Source: Aporrectodea caliginosa
Taxonomy: Eukaryota; Annelida; Clitellata; Crassiclitellata; Lumbricidae
DNA: 64,000 bases
NCBI GenBank assembly: GCA_020284085.1
Contig: JACEVL010000157.1
Coordinates: 518,501-582,500 of the forward strand
Reading direction: 5' to 3'
Part shown: positions 52,721 through 64,000 of the stretch, one piece after another
How the letters are laid out: each line of letters opens with the position of its first letter
Numbering within the stretch: the stretch's first letter is position 1
Notes under the pieces: model-generated
What the model saw: the letters and a program-made list of their open reading frames with translations, nothing else
What the model was told of the DNA's origin: nothing
The model's database searches: none
Program-made: the position numbers and the translations under genes

Positions 52721-52964
52721 ACATAAACAATATAACATCAACCATAATTATAACAATGTAATAAAAAACCATGTTACAGTTACGTAAAGTGTAAGTAGCA
52801 GTACGACCATACAATATGGGCATCCATAATGTAAGTACGAATTGATTCCTGCCACATGAGAGAGAGCACAAGAATACAGGTAGACTGAAGTGTTCTGGGA
52901 TAATGATAAATTAATTAATCCTTAGTATTGAATACCGCTTGCACGACATTACCAATATCTATGT

Positions 52965-53141
52965 CCTTGTATGTCTGTTTTTCACTGTCTTTCTCTGTAT
53001 GTCTGATGGTTAATAAGTTTATCTATGGCTGTTTAATTACTGGTCAGTCTGTCATTCTCTCTGTCTGTATGTATGTCTGTATGTCTGTATGTCTGTCTGT
53101 CTGTCTGTATGTATGTCTGTATGTCTGTGTGTCTGTATGTA

Positions 53142-53176
<35 letters not shown>

Positions 53177-53372
53177 ATGTCTGTATGTCTATCTGTCTTT
53201 CTGTCTGCCTGCCTGACTGTCTTTAAGGGCGTCTCTGTGTGCATTTCCGTCTGTCTGTCTGTGTGCATGTATGTCTGTCTGTCTGTCTATCTGTCTATCT
53301 GTATATCTGTATATCTGTATATCTGTCTGTCTGCCTGACTGACTGTATATCTGTCTGTCTGTCTGTCTGAGG
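52965..53372. repeat. (CTGT)n microsatellite
   Basis: Imperfect CTGT/TATG repeats of about 400 bases. Confidence 0.95.
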
Positions 53373-53984
53373 GACCCCCATTCTTTAAATTATAGCCTAT
53401 TTAGTCGCTCTGATTTATGGTCTTTTAACCACCTCCTCGGCCAGTGGCATGGTCTCATTTCGACGGGGCCCGAGAAGGCAGCGACCAGGGCGGCGGCCAC
53501 AGTATTATAGTTGACCGTGACTGTACCTAGCCCGCCTTTTCCATAGTTTCCGGCCATTATGTGGTACGTGGGGGAAGAGCCGCTTTCCACGCCACGTATC
53601 AGTCATCATCATCGTCATTGCCTTCAGTGCAGCTCTCTCGATCGCTCTTGACATACTGGAGCAAAGGACGGCTGAGGATAAACGCGGGCGTTATAAAAAT
53701 CCATATCCGTCGTCGACTTAGCTGGCACTGAAATGAAAACGATGATTTAATGCTGGCCTTTGAAACGATCGGAGTCAGAAACGACACAGTGTCGAGCAGC
53801 AATCATAGCAGACGGGAAAAACAATAAAGCGTTGGTGATATTATAGTGTGGTATACACCGAGACAGAGGAACGTATTTGGCAGCTGCTGCTCTTACCCTT
53901 CTGAATCCCGAATCATCTCCAGATCATTTCTTACATAATAAATTATATCGCTACGCCGTTGGCAGCTGTTTAAGGCGTAAATAA
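53373..53984. other. Moderately GC-rich stretch, no gene assigned
   Basis: At 53590-53390 the minus strand is open for about 67 codons (SGSSPTYHIMAGNYGKGG and later VAAALVAAFSGPVEM). I recognise no family and no clear splice sites, so I leave it unassigned. Confidence 0.3.
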
Positions 53985-54215
53985 ATAAGTAACTGAAGAG
54001 GAGCAGTCTCTTGAGCTAACCCCGAGAGGGAGGCAGTCATGGGTATGCAGCAGAGTCGCTTTCTTAACATCCACATATGATGGCAGGTGGTCAGTCCTCT
54101 CCCTCTCCGCCTTAGTTGGACACAAATCCCGAAGTATCTATATGCGCTGGCGGGGATTTGAACCCATAACCTCAGGTCGGTAGCCCAGCACTAGACTATT
54201 ATATACCACCATTCT
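53985..54215 (-). mobile_element. tRNA-derived SINE, family 1, reverse copy
   Basis: In reverse: TGGTATATAATAGTCTAGTG (A-box side), GGGTTCAAATCCCC (B box), GGAGAGGGAGAGGACTGACC and GCATACCCATGACTGCC. The same block order occurs at 15565-15880. Confidence 0.75.
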
Positions 54216-56620
54216 TTAAATTCTCTTACTTATTAAAGGTAAACAAATCAGTGAATCTATCAATAGACAACTCGTACATAAGTCAGTCAACTTAAAGATT
54301 ATTTAAATGTTTTAATTATACCGACAAATATGAAACAAAAAGAAGAGCTAAGATAAAGAGACACTTGATAGATAATTTATCAGTCAAGAAGATCTTTTAG
54401 ACAAGCGATCAATCAATCCATCAATGGAAACAGAATCAGAGAAAGAAATCTCCGTCCATATATCGCCGTGCCTTATCTAGCCGAGAAACTCTTCTAGTCT
54501 TTATTCTAGAATTCAAAATGAAATTCCTTTTCCTCTCCTGTCTCTTTTCCATTCCCTTTTCCATTGCACCCAGCAACCCCCGCATCTCTTATTGATCTGT
54601 CTGCTGTTCAAGGAGGCTTTCCGTAGAGGAAGGAGCGTGCTTTTCTCGCAATTATTATCAGCATCTTTTGCTTCTGCACAGTGCAGATAGTCCTCGCCCT
54701 TTGTGCAATTATCCCTCTAAACAGAACGAACGATGTTGAAACCAAATCTGAATGTAGGACAAGCAAACATCAAACCACAGCCGATGGCACAACCGACAAT
54801 CCGAAATCTATGCTAGGAAAGCGACCCTTCCGTTGGTTTTCATAGTAGATACAAAATTACAGGGACAGGTGCAGAGTTCACTTGTAGACTGTGAGGAAGA
54901 TTATTTGTTTTAACGAGTTGTTAATATTTGTTTATTCACAAATTATGCAATCAATTAATCACGCATCAGTTCAATTGAAGACAAAAATTTGTTTTAGCAC
55001 CTTTTGCACTCGAAATGGTGGCATTTCTTGTTGGCTTTTGTTCTTTCTGTGTCTTTGCTGTAAATATATTCTTTCAAATGTTTCCTTTTCATCAACGTTG
55101 TTTCCTTTCGTCTCTCCTTTAGGTTTCTGTTGTCCGTTTCTTGTGATCTTCATCCTCCTCTGCTTCCTCCTCTTCCTCTTTCCAATCATCCTTCTCCTCT
55201 TTTCCTTCTCCATTTCTCTCCTCTTCTTTCTCCTCCTTCTTCTCATGTTTGCATTGCGTCGTCTTTATCTATAGCATATCTGCGTGACTCTTTTTATTCC
55301 CTATTTCAACCCACTTCATCACCTGTTGAGTGACGATGGAGTGATAGACCCGGTGTTGGCAGTGACCATGATCGGGTGATCTCCATCCCTCAGATGTCCT
55401 ACTTTTCCTGTGCTTCATAAATGAACCTACTTCTCTTCATATCATGTTGCCTTCTCGTCAATCCTCCTTTCGCACCTACGTGCATTTCTTCCCCATCCGA
55501 GTTGTTTTCTATCCATATCTTATTGGTCTCCTCTCTCCACTCCAACTATTCAATCTAATTCAACTTCTTCCTGTTCAGTTTTCCTATGCTTCCTTCATTG
55601 AGGTTATTCTATTTCCCATCTGAGTATATATCTTAATTTTTCCTTATTCTTTCTACGATTCGCAACGAAAAGCTGCTTCAAAGCGGAAATATGTCGTCTA
55701 ATTGCGTTACGACGAGAGACTCCGCCTCAACGCCACCGACAGAAGACAGAATAATTCTTAACAATACACGGAAAATTGCAGTTCGTGGAGATTCAGGCGG
55801 ACCAGAGATTGCGAGGAATCTTATTGTCACGCAACGGGTCCATGTCGACGGAGGAGGAAGTAGTTCCAAGCTATATCTTCATCATGCATGCTCACTGGCG
55901 GAGGAAAGTTTGAGCGGAAAGATTCACTGCAGGGTGAAGTTGAAGAGGCTGTTTAGCAGATGCAACTCAGTGAGACGTCTTTACTATATTGCAATAAAAC
56001 AGATACGTTTTCACGAAGTCCATCAAGTCATATGGAAACTTCTGTCGCCTGATAGATATCTCGTATTAATTGGTTTTAGATTGCGAAAACAACGGAAAAT
56101 TTCGTATTCATTGTTTTAGATGCATGTGGCGTGATCGTTAATTGGTTTTTGCAACACAGGCGTTGTCTTCATACCTGTATTTCCCTGTACTTAAAATGGG
56201 CGTGATCGGTTGATGAGTTTTTAATTCTTTCTTATCTTGCTGCATTTCTTCCCTTCTTCCTTCCTTCTTCTTTCCTTCACTTCACGCTTTCTTTCCTTTC
56301 TCTCTTCCTTTGTTTCACACTTTATTTTCATCTATTTCCGTCTTTCCAGAAATTCGTCTGTCTTCTTCAGTCTTCGTTTATTGAGCCAATTCCTTTCATG
56401 GCTTCTTCTCGCGGAATAACTGTGGACTAATGTGGACAAATAAAGAACTTTAATCTCGAACGACGAAGAGAAGGGAATATGAGATGAGGCAGGCAGAGAA
56501 AGAGGAGGAGAAGAAATGGGAGGACAGGGTGCGGAGACCGACACAAACGAAATGTCGCAGTAAGTCACTCTTACACGACCAAACATTCGTCAGAACATTC
56601 TATCCGCTACGCTCTGATCC
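54216..56620. other. Pyrimidine-rich sequence, no gene recognised
   Basis: Long CT-rich tracts (55130-55260, 56230-56390) produce long but compositionally biased frames. The plus frame at 55691-56119 (142 codons) has no recognisable domain. I did not find FN3 exons for pikachurin here. Confidence 0.4.
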
Positions 56621-56639
56621 CAGACATATAATATACAAA

Positions 56640-56780
56640 TGCATATATATATACAATATTATACATACATATACATATAATATACATATACATATACTTA
56701 TACATATATATACATATACATAGATTCCCTATATATTACATATATATGATTACGACTATAGGAATATATATACCACAGTA
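56640..56780. repeat. (TA/TACA)n microsatellite
   Basis: Imperfect ATATAC repeats. Confidence 0.9.
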
Positions 56781-56951
56781 TACGCACTATGCCCATATAT
56801 AGATGCACGCATTGGTATGTGCTTGAGCTTCTCAGTTTCAGCGACGAAGGCATTCCAAGCATAAACAGACAACGTGGAAAATCAATGACAATTTGTGCAA
56901 TAGCATGAGGCGGCCTATTAGTGACTCAAATGACAGTTAGCGTTCCCTGTG

Positions 56952-56976
56952 GACGGACGGACGGACGGACGGACGG
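56952..56976. repeat. (GGAC)n microsatellite
   Basis: About six copies of ACGG. Confidence 0.95.
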
Positions 56977-57219
56977 GGCCTGTGTGTTTGGCCGGAGGGT
57001 GAAGGGAGGGAAGCCGAGCGGGGCCGAGGGCGTATCTCCCACTTTATTACCGCCAATCTCCGATCCCTTCCTTCTGTCATCGTCTTCGGAGGAATTGTCG
57101 CCGCCGCCAATAACGAAGGCAACGATGATCGGACGATGTATCGTTTGTTCCGAATTTATTGGGTTGACGTCGACCATCAGCTGCGGGAGACGGATGGAGA
57201 AGGAGGACGTGGGAAGAAA

Positions 57220-57430
57220 GAGACGGAAGAGGGAGAACGGGGATCAGGGAGGAAAGAGACGGAAGAGGGAGAATGGAAGAAGGGAAGAAAGAGACGGAAC
57301 AGGGAGAATGGAAGAAGGGAAGAAAGAGACGGAACAGGGAGAATGGAAGAAGGGAGGAAAGAGACGGAAGAGGGAGAATGGAAGAAGGGAGGAAAGAGAC
57401 GGAGCAGGGATAATGGAAGAAGGGAAGAAC
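57220..57430. repeat. 35-bp purine-rich tandem repeat
   Basis: About five to six units of GAGACGGAACAGGGAGAATG plus GAAGAAGGGAAGAAA. One strand is almost pure purine, a triplex-prone composition. Because 35 is not a multiple of three, the open frames change sequence every unit. Confidence 0.9.
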
Positions 57431-58110
57431 ATTTGGATGAGAGGCAGCAGATCATGGAAATGGAAGGAGGGGATGAAGGAAGTGGATGAAGAAGACAATG
57501 ATAGTGGGAGTGCGGACGAGAGGGAAAAGAGAGATGGACTGATGGAAGAGATGGAGCAATAGAATGGAAGGGAGGAGCAAGGAAAATAAGGTGAATGTAG
57601 GCCTTAATAATAAGCCGCCTCATGCTATTGCGCAAATTGGGGAGGGGTTTAGGTGAATGGTTAGCACTCCAGTTACATGTCAAGCAATTGCAGAAACCGA
57701 AAGGAAGCGATAGAGATATTCTCCTAGCAAAAGAAAGGCTGTGTTGATGCCTGATGGTCAAAGGATCGAGTTGTTGTGGAATGAAGAAGACAGGCGGATC
57801 GTAGGCCTAACAACCGAAGGGTTTCGTGAAAATAGCCAAACATGACTACGGCTGCAGCTGTCTTCTGTTGCACTGCATGTATGACCCGAATAAATCCATT
57901 TTGCAATCAGCATCAGTCGATATTCGTGTCCAAGTAAAACCACAGCAAGACTCCGTTTTATTATGCAGACTCAGTCGATATCCAACAGGTTGTTCTACAC
58001 TATACCTTGTATTGCGGAGGTCCGGACTGAAATGAATTAATCATAACGCTGGATAAACATGTAATGTTTTTGGAGAAGAAGCACTTCAGTGAAGGACGTA
58101 CGCATTGGCA

Positions 58111-58262
58111 GCGCCAGGAGGGATAGGAGGGCTTAGCCCCCCCTAACTGCGGCTCAGCCCCCCCCAAAAAAGTGGGAAATCACTGCAAATCACAGGGAGG
58201 AAGGGACAAAAGGGAAGGACCTGAAGCTTTAGCCCCAAACTTGAAATCCTGGCGCCTCCACT
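58111..58262. mobile_element. Small MITE-like element
   Basis: The ends GCGCCAGGA and TCCTGGCGC are inverted and about 150 bases apart. The interior has CTTAGCCCCCCCTAAC and CTCAGCCCCCCCC. The target duplication is not resolved. Confidence 0.5.
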
Positions 58263-59105
58263 GGACTTACGCAGACCTTGCCAGAACTATAGTCCGGTGT
58301 TTTTAAATTAGTTTGCAGAATTCTTGCTGCCATTTCAAAGCCAACAAGTCAATCTCATCCTGAGGAATTACAGCTGAAGCGAAAGCAGATAGCGAAAATC
58401 CTTCGAACAAATCCAAACTGGATATGACTGGAAAAGTCCTCATTTCGTGATTGGAAACAGGGATTTGAATTCCAACTGAGTTCCATAGACCAAGTCCATT
58501 TTTGTGTCCAATGACATCGCAATCCGCCAGTCTAGCATCCCTTCCATGACGGAGTATCTAAATTATAACTCGTCAAATGTAGTTACTCTTAACACATTGA
58601 AACACGATAAAATTATTAGCTTTTCTATTTTAAAAGCTGAGATATTAAGCATAGATTTCTGTGTTGGCTGATTGTGCACCAGGAACGGTCGAAAAGGTCG
58701 AAGTCACTATGGTAAACGGGATATTGCATTTCTGCAGTCGCAGGGTAACGATGACAGAAAAGGGAAGGGGATTCGTAAGGCTTCCGATCACGCTCCCTGG
58801 CGACGTCTCTTTGACTTCGTCTCATGACATTCGTCGTCATCGTCATAATATGCAGGAGCTCTACCGACAACCGGGTCTTTTTCGTTGCCTTTGTTGGCGG
58901 CTTTGAAATCGGTTCATTTTCCGACGCCTGCGCCTTTCTACCTGGCTCAGTATCTCTTTGTCTTTTGATCTCTCCACGTCTGTCTCTGTCTCCTTGTATG
59001 GCTCTCACAAAATCTCCGGTTGAATGTACTTCCTTTTTCATGCGTGTTCACGTGGAAAGCAGCAGAAGATTACCAAGCAGGAATGTCAGCGTGACGTGAC
59101 CTGAC
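58263..59105. other. No gene recognised
   Basis: A minus-strand frame at 59041-58625 is open for 138 codons but is basic and lacks domain features or clear splice sites. Confidence 0.35.
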
Positions 59106-59275
59106 ATCATGCTACACGGCATGACATACCATAACATGACATACCATAACATGACATACCATAACATGACATAACATGACATAGCATAAGATAACATAAT
59201 ACAGCATGACATAACGAAATACAACATAACATAACATAGTATTGCATAACATAGAATAACACAGCTCAGCATTAC
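59106..59275. repeat. ~15-bp tandem repeat (ACATGACATACCATA)
   Basis: Imperfect CATAACATGA-type repeats of about 170 bases. Confidence 0.92.
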
Positions 59276-59767
59276 ACAGAAGCAAAGAGATTGTTCTGTG
59301 TTTCTCGTATGCCAATTATGTCAACAAATCATTGGAGGAAGATGGATCCAGACTAAATGTTGACAGAGTGATAATTATTTTAGTGAAACATTACCCAAGC
59401 ACTGAAGATGACAGAACGCGGTGCGGTTGTCTTCTTCCAATTACCTCTGACAATGGTCGCAAATATTGACCACTAGAAATCATTTATTGCTTAGCAATGA
59501 ATTATTTCCTTCGCTGCAGGCTGACAACAAACACACCTGACGTGATCCCACGCATTCATCATTGATTTCGTTTAACGTATACAACACTGCACTCTGAAGA
59601 CGGACATCCTTTAACAGAAGACATCAATTCATATCCAGCAAAGCGATCATTGGCATCAATTGCACAAACGTTAAGCGCAACATGACGCCGCAGCCTACTA
59701 TCACAGTTTATATTATTATACACATGATGATGTCTCAAATATATATATTTATATATTACATTATATA
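59276..59767. other. No gene recognised
   Basis: Unique sequence. I saw no coding or RNA feature that I can support. Confidence 0.35.
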
Positions 59768-59803
59768 TTATGTGTGTGTGTTTGTTTGTTTGTGTGTGTG
59801 TCA

Positions 59804-59845
<42 letters not shown>

Positions 59846-59850
59846 GTGTA
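59768..59850. repeat. (GT)n microsatellite
   Basis: Compound (GT)n and (GTTT)n. Confidence 0.96.
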
Positions 59851-60440
59851 GGTGTGTGAGCACATAATTATATAGAATATACATTAACTGTAATAGCATA
59901 TGCATGTGTAGCACATATGTATACTGATGTAGTGTATTCAGCACACAAATTTGTCTGTTTGCAAGCTAGATGATCGTTAAGCGGCCGCAGATCATGCACC
60001 TCACTCCATGACCCGGAGCGATTTTGTTTTTCCCCTTTTGTGCGAACGACAATGTCCTTTAATGATTGAACCATCTATACAGAATGGCGTTCCTCTTATG
60101 GCTAGGGTCGTCACATGTGTTGGGTTGGAAAACTATTCTTCACAGCCGGGTCCCATGGCTGGTCGCGTCTCTGAATAGAACTCACGAGGGCGCTACAAAA
60201 ATTGTTCTGAAATAATCTATTTGTAAGGGCTGCGGTTACATTGACTCCCGCTGTAACGCTCGGACGGAACAAGGAATTGTTATTAGTATTGCTATTACGC
60301 ATTTATTAAGAGCCACTATACTTTGGCGGGTTTCACTGTTCCACTGTGGCTCTGTACGCTATACACGAGCCACGGTACCAATGTGTACTAATAACCCAGA
60401 CGTGTTTGCCTGTTGGACGCTAGAACGCTATTAAGTGGAC
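59851..60440. other. No gene recognised
   Basis: Two minus-strand frames of about 65 codons lack domain features. Confidence 0.35.
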
Positions 60441-60445
60441 CAAGT

Positions 60446-60448
60446 ATG

Positions 60449-60480
<32 letters not shown>

Positions 60481-60640
60481 ATATAGACATAAATAAATAT
60501 ATGTATATTTATGTGCATGTATGTATGCGTGAATGTGTTTATGTATGTACGTACGTACGCATGTGTGTATGCGTGTATGTGTGTAATGCTATGTATGCAT
60601 TTATTTATTTATCTATGTTTGTAGGTATGTGTCAAGATAC
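60446..60640. repeat. (TA)n and (TATG)n microsatellites
   Basis: A TA run to about 60487, then imperfect TGTA repeats. A LINE-tail remnant ATATAGCGCCTTTTAAGTAC follows at 60644-60680. Confidence 0.92.
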
Positions 60641-60689
60641 TTAATATAGCGCCTTTTAAGTACTTCAAAAAGACGGGTGTCAATATATT

Positions 60690-61140
60690 GCAGAAGAGCA
60701 ATCATTTCTGCCATAATTTTGGATAATACACGTCAAAAGATAATTATCAGCGCGGGTCTCATTATATTAGTGACTCTTTATTATATACGTCGGAATACAT
60801 AAAGACTCTAAATATAAAGGATTTGTTTGAAAGCCTAGCAAATGTCACGGAATACAGTCGTATGCGTGCAGCTAGTGCAATCTTTGCGATTACTCTGTTT
60901 ATATATGGTATACGTCTTCATGCCCTATATTTGACATAATTATGTAAGCTTATATAAATACAAACATATCCAAAACGAAAATAGTATATAGAAAATATAT
61001 TGTGTGTATTCTTAATGATTGCTACACAGTTTCGTTGATGAAATGATACTCCTCCATTATAGTATCCCTATCCACGCTCTGAGAGCCACGTTTCGCCTGT
61101 GTGCCATATGCGTGTGTGTATACGCTGAGTCTGGCTAATC
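60690..61140. other. AT-rich, no gene recognised
   Basis: No feature seen. Confidence 0.4.
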
Positions 61141-61565
61141 CAATGGCGTCATCTGGCGTCTAACTCATAACGCAATCTTGTCCGCTGCAGGCAACATGGC
61201 GTATTTGTTGGCTATTTTTCTGCGATTAGATTAACAGCAGCCCCACCTATCGATTGGGTGCCACCGCCGCCGACGACGATGCCGCCGCTATACATGCGAG
61301 CCATGTCGAGTCTCGAACACGCCCCGAATATCGATACGTGTACACAACACGCCAACGACGACGGTGAAGGCGCAACAAGGCCAAGTAATAACAATCGCCG
61401 ATGATGATATGATGTTTGCGCGCTCGCACTTGGCTGACGCCCCCCTCCCTCCGCCAATGGAGCACGCGCTTTTTCTGCTGCATATGCTGGGGAGGAGACC
61501 TCCGGGGCGTCGTAATGCAACTGTGTAGCCTTCTGGGGCGTGTATTGACCTTGTGGATGGAAGGC
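61141..61565. other. CpG-rich segment, possible promoter or first-exon region
   Basis: The segment is much richer in CG dinucleotides (CGCCGCCGACGACGATGCCG and neighbours) than its surroundings. Minus-strand frames of about 100 codons exist, but with no recognised domain. A plus-strand ATG in CAACATGGCG at 61195 opens only 12 codons. A CpG-rich 5' region is possible; I cannot tie it to a gene. Confidence 0.3.
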
Positions 61566-61569
61566 ATGC

Positions 61570-61592
61570 AGTGGATGGATGGATGGATGGAT
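61570..61592. repeat. (GGAT)n microsatellite
   Basis: Short GGAT run. Confidence 0.9.
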
Positions 61593-61863
61593 GGAGAAAC
61601 GGGACTACTATGGACTCAAATTAGAGCAAATATCGAGTCGAATAAGCTAAAAGACAGCGGAGAACCGATGGCATTGGAGCCCTAGTAAAAGGAAGATGGC
61701 TACACAGACATATGTAAATTTACCCAATTTCTTATGTATAAAAGGAAGATGGAGCGGTCAAATGGAGAGGGAGATACGAAGCAGGATTGAGGCAAGACTA
61801 CAACCGAGGGATCAGAACATAAGTAGAAGATGACGCGAGACAAAAGTATAGGCTGTAAATGAA

Positions 61864-62150
61864 GTAAGTAAATGTAAGTAAGTAAGTAAGTAAGCAAATA
61901 AGTAAAGTAAGTAAGTAAATAAGTAAAGTAAGTAAGTAAGCAGGCATGTAGGTATGTATGCTTGCAGGTATGTATGCGTTTATGTGTGCATAGGTATGTA
62001 TGCTTGTATGTGTGTATGTGTGTATGTATGTATGTATGTATGTATGTATGTATGTATGTATGTATGTATGTATGTATGTATGTATGTACGTATGTAATAC
62101 TATGTATGTATATTGTACATATATGAATGTATGTATGTATGTAATATGTA

Positions 62151-62182
<32 letters not shown>

Positions 62183-62191
62183 ATATGTATG

Positions 62192-62242
<51 letters not shown>

Positions 62243-62273
62243 TATATATATATGTATGTATGTATGTAATATG

Positions 62274-62309
<36 letters not shown>

Positions 62310-62368
62310 TGTATGTATGTATGCATGTATGTATGTATGTATGTATGCATGTATGTATGTATGTATCT
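61864..62368. repeat. (GTAA)n and (GTAT)n microsatellite
   Basis: About 500 bases of GTAA then GTAT repeats with AATATG interruptions. Confidence 0.97.
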
Positions 62369-63000
62369 GGCTATATGTAAAGAGACCTTGTAGAACTTCA
62401 CATGGCAATCACCGTGAAGCTACAAATCCGAAAGCAACGAAAGTAGAAACCAAAGAATAAAAAGAAAATCAGAAAAACAATTGAAACGAAACTTGTAACC
62501 TTTACTGCGAATACTTTAATCTTACTTTTGATGAACCACAAGAACGCTCACATTCCCAATTTCTTCAGACACAGAAAATGAGCAAATTACAAGTGTCTAT
62601 ATCTGGCCGAGTTATTTTCTTTCAGACATACATAAATTTGCCCAATTTCTTATTCTCTAATGTAACACTGTGATGTTCTTCATTTAGCGCTTCGTTCTAT
62701 CTTTGTAGGCCGCAGCTGTTTATTGGGTCGAGAGTCTCAAATAGCAACGGGACGATGTGGTCTATAGCTTTGTGCGAGTGAACTGTGTTTTTTCTCACTT
62801 TCTCTTTGCTGCCAACTGAACTCCGCTGCAGATATAGGAAGTGCAGTTATTAATATTAATAAAATTATTACTGTTTTTGTAAATAATATTAATATTTTTT
62901 TATTAGACTACTGCTGTGATTGTTATTCTTTTCTTATTATTTTTCTTATTATTTTTAGTATTATTATTATTTTCTTACCCGAAGTAGGCATGATCCCTCA
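62369..63000. other. No gene recognised
   Basis: AT-rich. The phrase AATTTRCCCAATTTCTTAT occurs at 61717 and again at 62636, a possible remnant repeat. No coding feature. Confidence 0.4.
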
Positions 63001-63001
63001 G

Positions 63002-63110
63002 GAATCATTATTATTTTTATGATTATTATTAGTAGTTTTATTATTATTGTTATTATTATTATTACTATTATTAGGCCTATGATCATCATCATCATCATCA
63101 TCATCATCAT

Positions 63111-63192
<82 letters not shown>

Positions 63193-63193
63193 G
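63002..63193. repeat. (TTA)n and (CAT)n compound microsatellite
   Basis: TTA-rich sequence is followed by about 115 bases of nearly pure CAT. Confidence 0.97.
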
Positions 63194-64000
63194 TTTGCGT
63201 TGGAAAAGGTTATGTAATTATTATTATTTTATCTTTATGAATTTTTGGCGGTGGAAAAGGTGTTGCAATTATTATTTTATTGTTATTGTTATTCCGTCAA
63301 TCCAATGAAAAATTTAACATTTATTCCTTTCTTGGAGGTGGCAATTATCCTTCAGCTTCTCAAAATAACGTCTGGAGACAATAAATCACTTATGAAATTG
63401 CTACAACTCATAAAGTTCTGGCTGATCAAGATTGTCGCGGAAAGTAACGGCATTGAAGCAGACTGAAAGGTGATTGAAAGACGTTGGAAGAGGTAGCAAC
63501 TTTGTTTTGGGTTTCGAGAAATTTGAGTTAGACAGCGCCCCAAGTCCTTAATGAAATCCAGACTATTGCTGTTGATGGAACCAATGGTCTTGAATGCTGG
63601 CGGTACAAAGTGGTGCGTTTAAAGGATTTGACTGTGTGCTTGGCATTTTCTGCATGCCGCCAGTTGCATAGCTGAAATGTTATCAACAATTTACCAATGA
63701 ACAATTTCACATCTATTACCATTATTGTTGTTGTTATTGTTATTGATCGTCACATATAAGAGTCAAACCAACTTTGCTTAATTTCGAACAGCTGCTTGCA
63801 GCGTTGAATCGTCATATATTCATACTCCCTTCGAATAGTAGGCCTAGTTTGGAAGAGGGAGGGCCACTAACATAAGCTAGTCGCAAGTGTAATTGAAATT
63901 TGTAATTTGCTATTCCATATGCAAATTTATGTAGAGCCTCTCGGAAGAAATAAATGAGAGACGCTCAAAGGCTGTTGCCCTAACACACCTGAACACATTT
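63194..64000. other. No gene recognised
   Basis: Short frames without domain features. At 63925-63980 a weak LINE-tail-like TATGTAGAGCCTCTCGG and GAGACGCTC is present. Confidence 0.35.

Noticed and set aside
55691..56119. 142-codon plus-strand frame as a gene
   Set aside because: No domain, signal peptide, splice sites or conserved motif could be recognised; chance length in this composition is plausible.
58625..59041. 138-codon basic minus-strand frame as a missing pikachurin 5' exon
   Set aside because: It has no FN3 strand pattern, no signal peptide and no convincing splice sites.
61700..62460. 233-codon frame rich in Tyr, Ile, His and Thr
   Set aside because: It is the reverse reading of the (GTAT)n microsatellite; the plus-strand frames are the same artefact.

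Overview
The window looks like nuclear DNA of a marine invertebrate animal: split exons with GT-AG introns, dense di-, tri- and tetranucleotide microsatellites, tRNA-derived SINEs, CR1/L2- or Jockey-like LINE fragments and many non-autonomous DNA transposons. No bacterial, organellar or rRNA signature was seen. I cannot fix the phylum from sequence alone; an echinoderm, hemichordate or other non-vertebrate is my guess.

Only one gene is recognised with confidence. It is on the minus strand from about 50.1 kb down to 32.2 kb, in 12 exons that I delimited by hand from splice sites. Its domain order is linker, EGF1, LG1, EGF2, LG2, EGF3, LG3, stop. One EGF before each laminin-G domain, plus residue-level similarity, identifies pikachurin (EGFLAM), a secreted dystroglycan-binding matrix protein. 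Every exon phase is consistent with its neighbour. The 5' part (signal peptide, FN3 domains) was not found and may lie beyond the window or in short exons I missed. The exon carrying EGF3 lacks a GT donor and seems to carry a one-base insertion in an otherwise perfect donor.

Layout: 0-13.8 kb is a recent tandem duplication of about 6.1 kb containing nested hAT-like elements and a truncated LINE reverse transcriptase. The RT frame is open in copy 2 and frameshifted in copy 1. A third, partial copy preserves the empty site. 13.9-21 kb holds two PIF/Harbinger-like MITEs, a SINE, an intronless pair of ORFs with a HEPN-like R-x4-H motif, and a 3-kb foldback element. 21.7-24.3 kb is a GTTGCTAAGGAG minisatellite split by a degenerate hAT. 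25-31 kb has a 155-bp triple repeat, a mariner-type MITE and LINE remnants. 32-50 kb is the pikachurin gene; its introns host a TTAA-flanked element with an array of YY1-like motifs, a deleted mariner, SINEs and microsatellites. 50-64 kb is mostly simple repeats, a hAT with an exact 8-bp target duplication, and SINEs, with no convincing gene.

Apart from pikachurin and possibly the HEPN-like ORFs, nearly everything supported here is mobile or repetitive. No operon-like or multi-gene system is evident.
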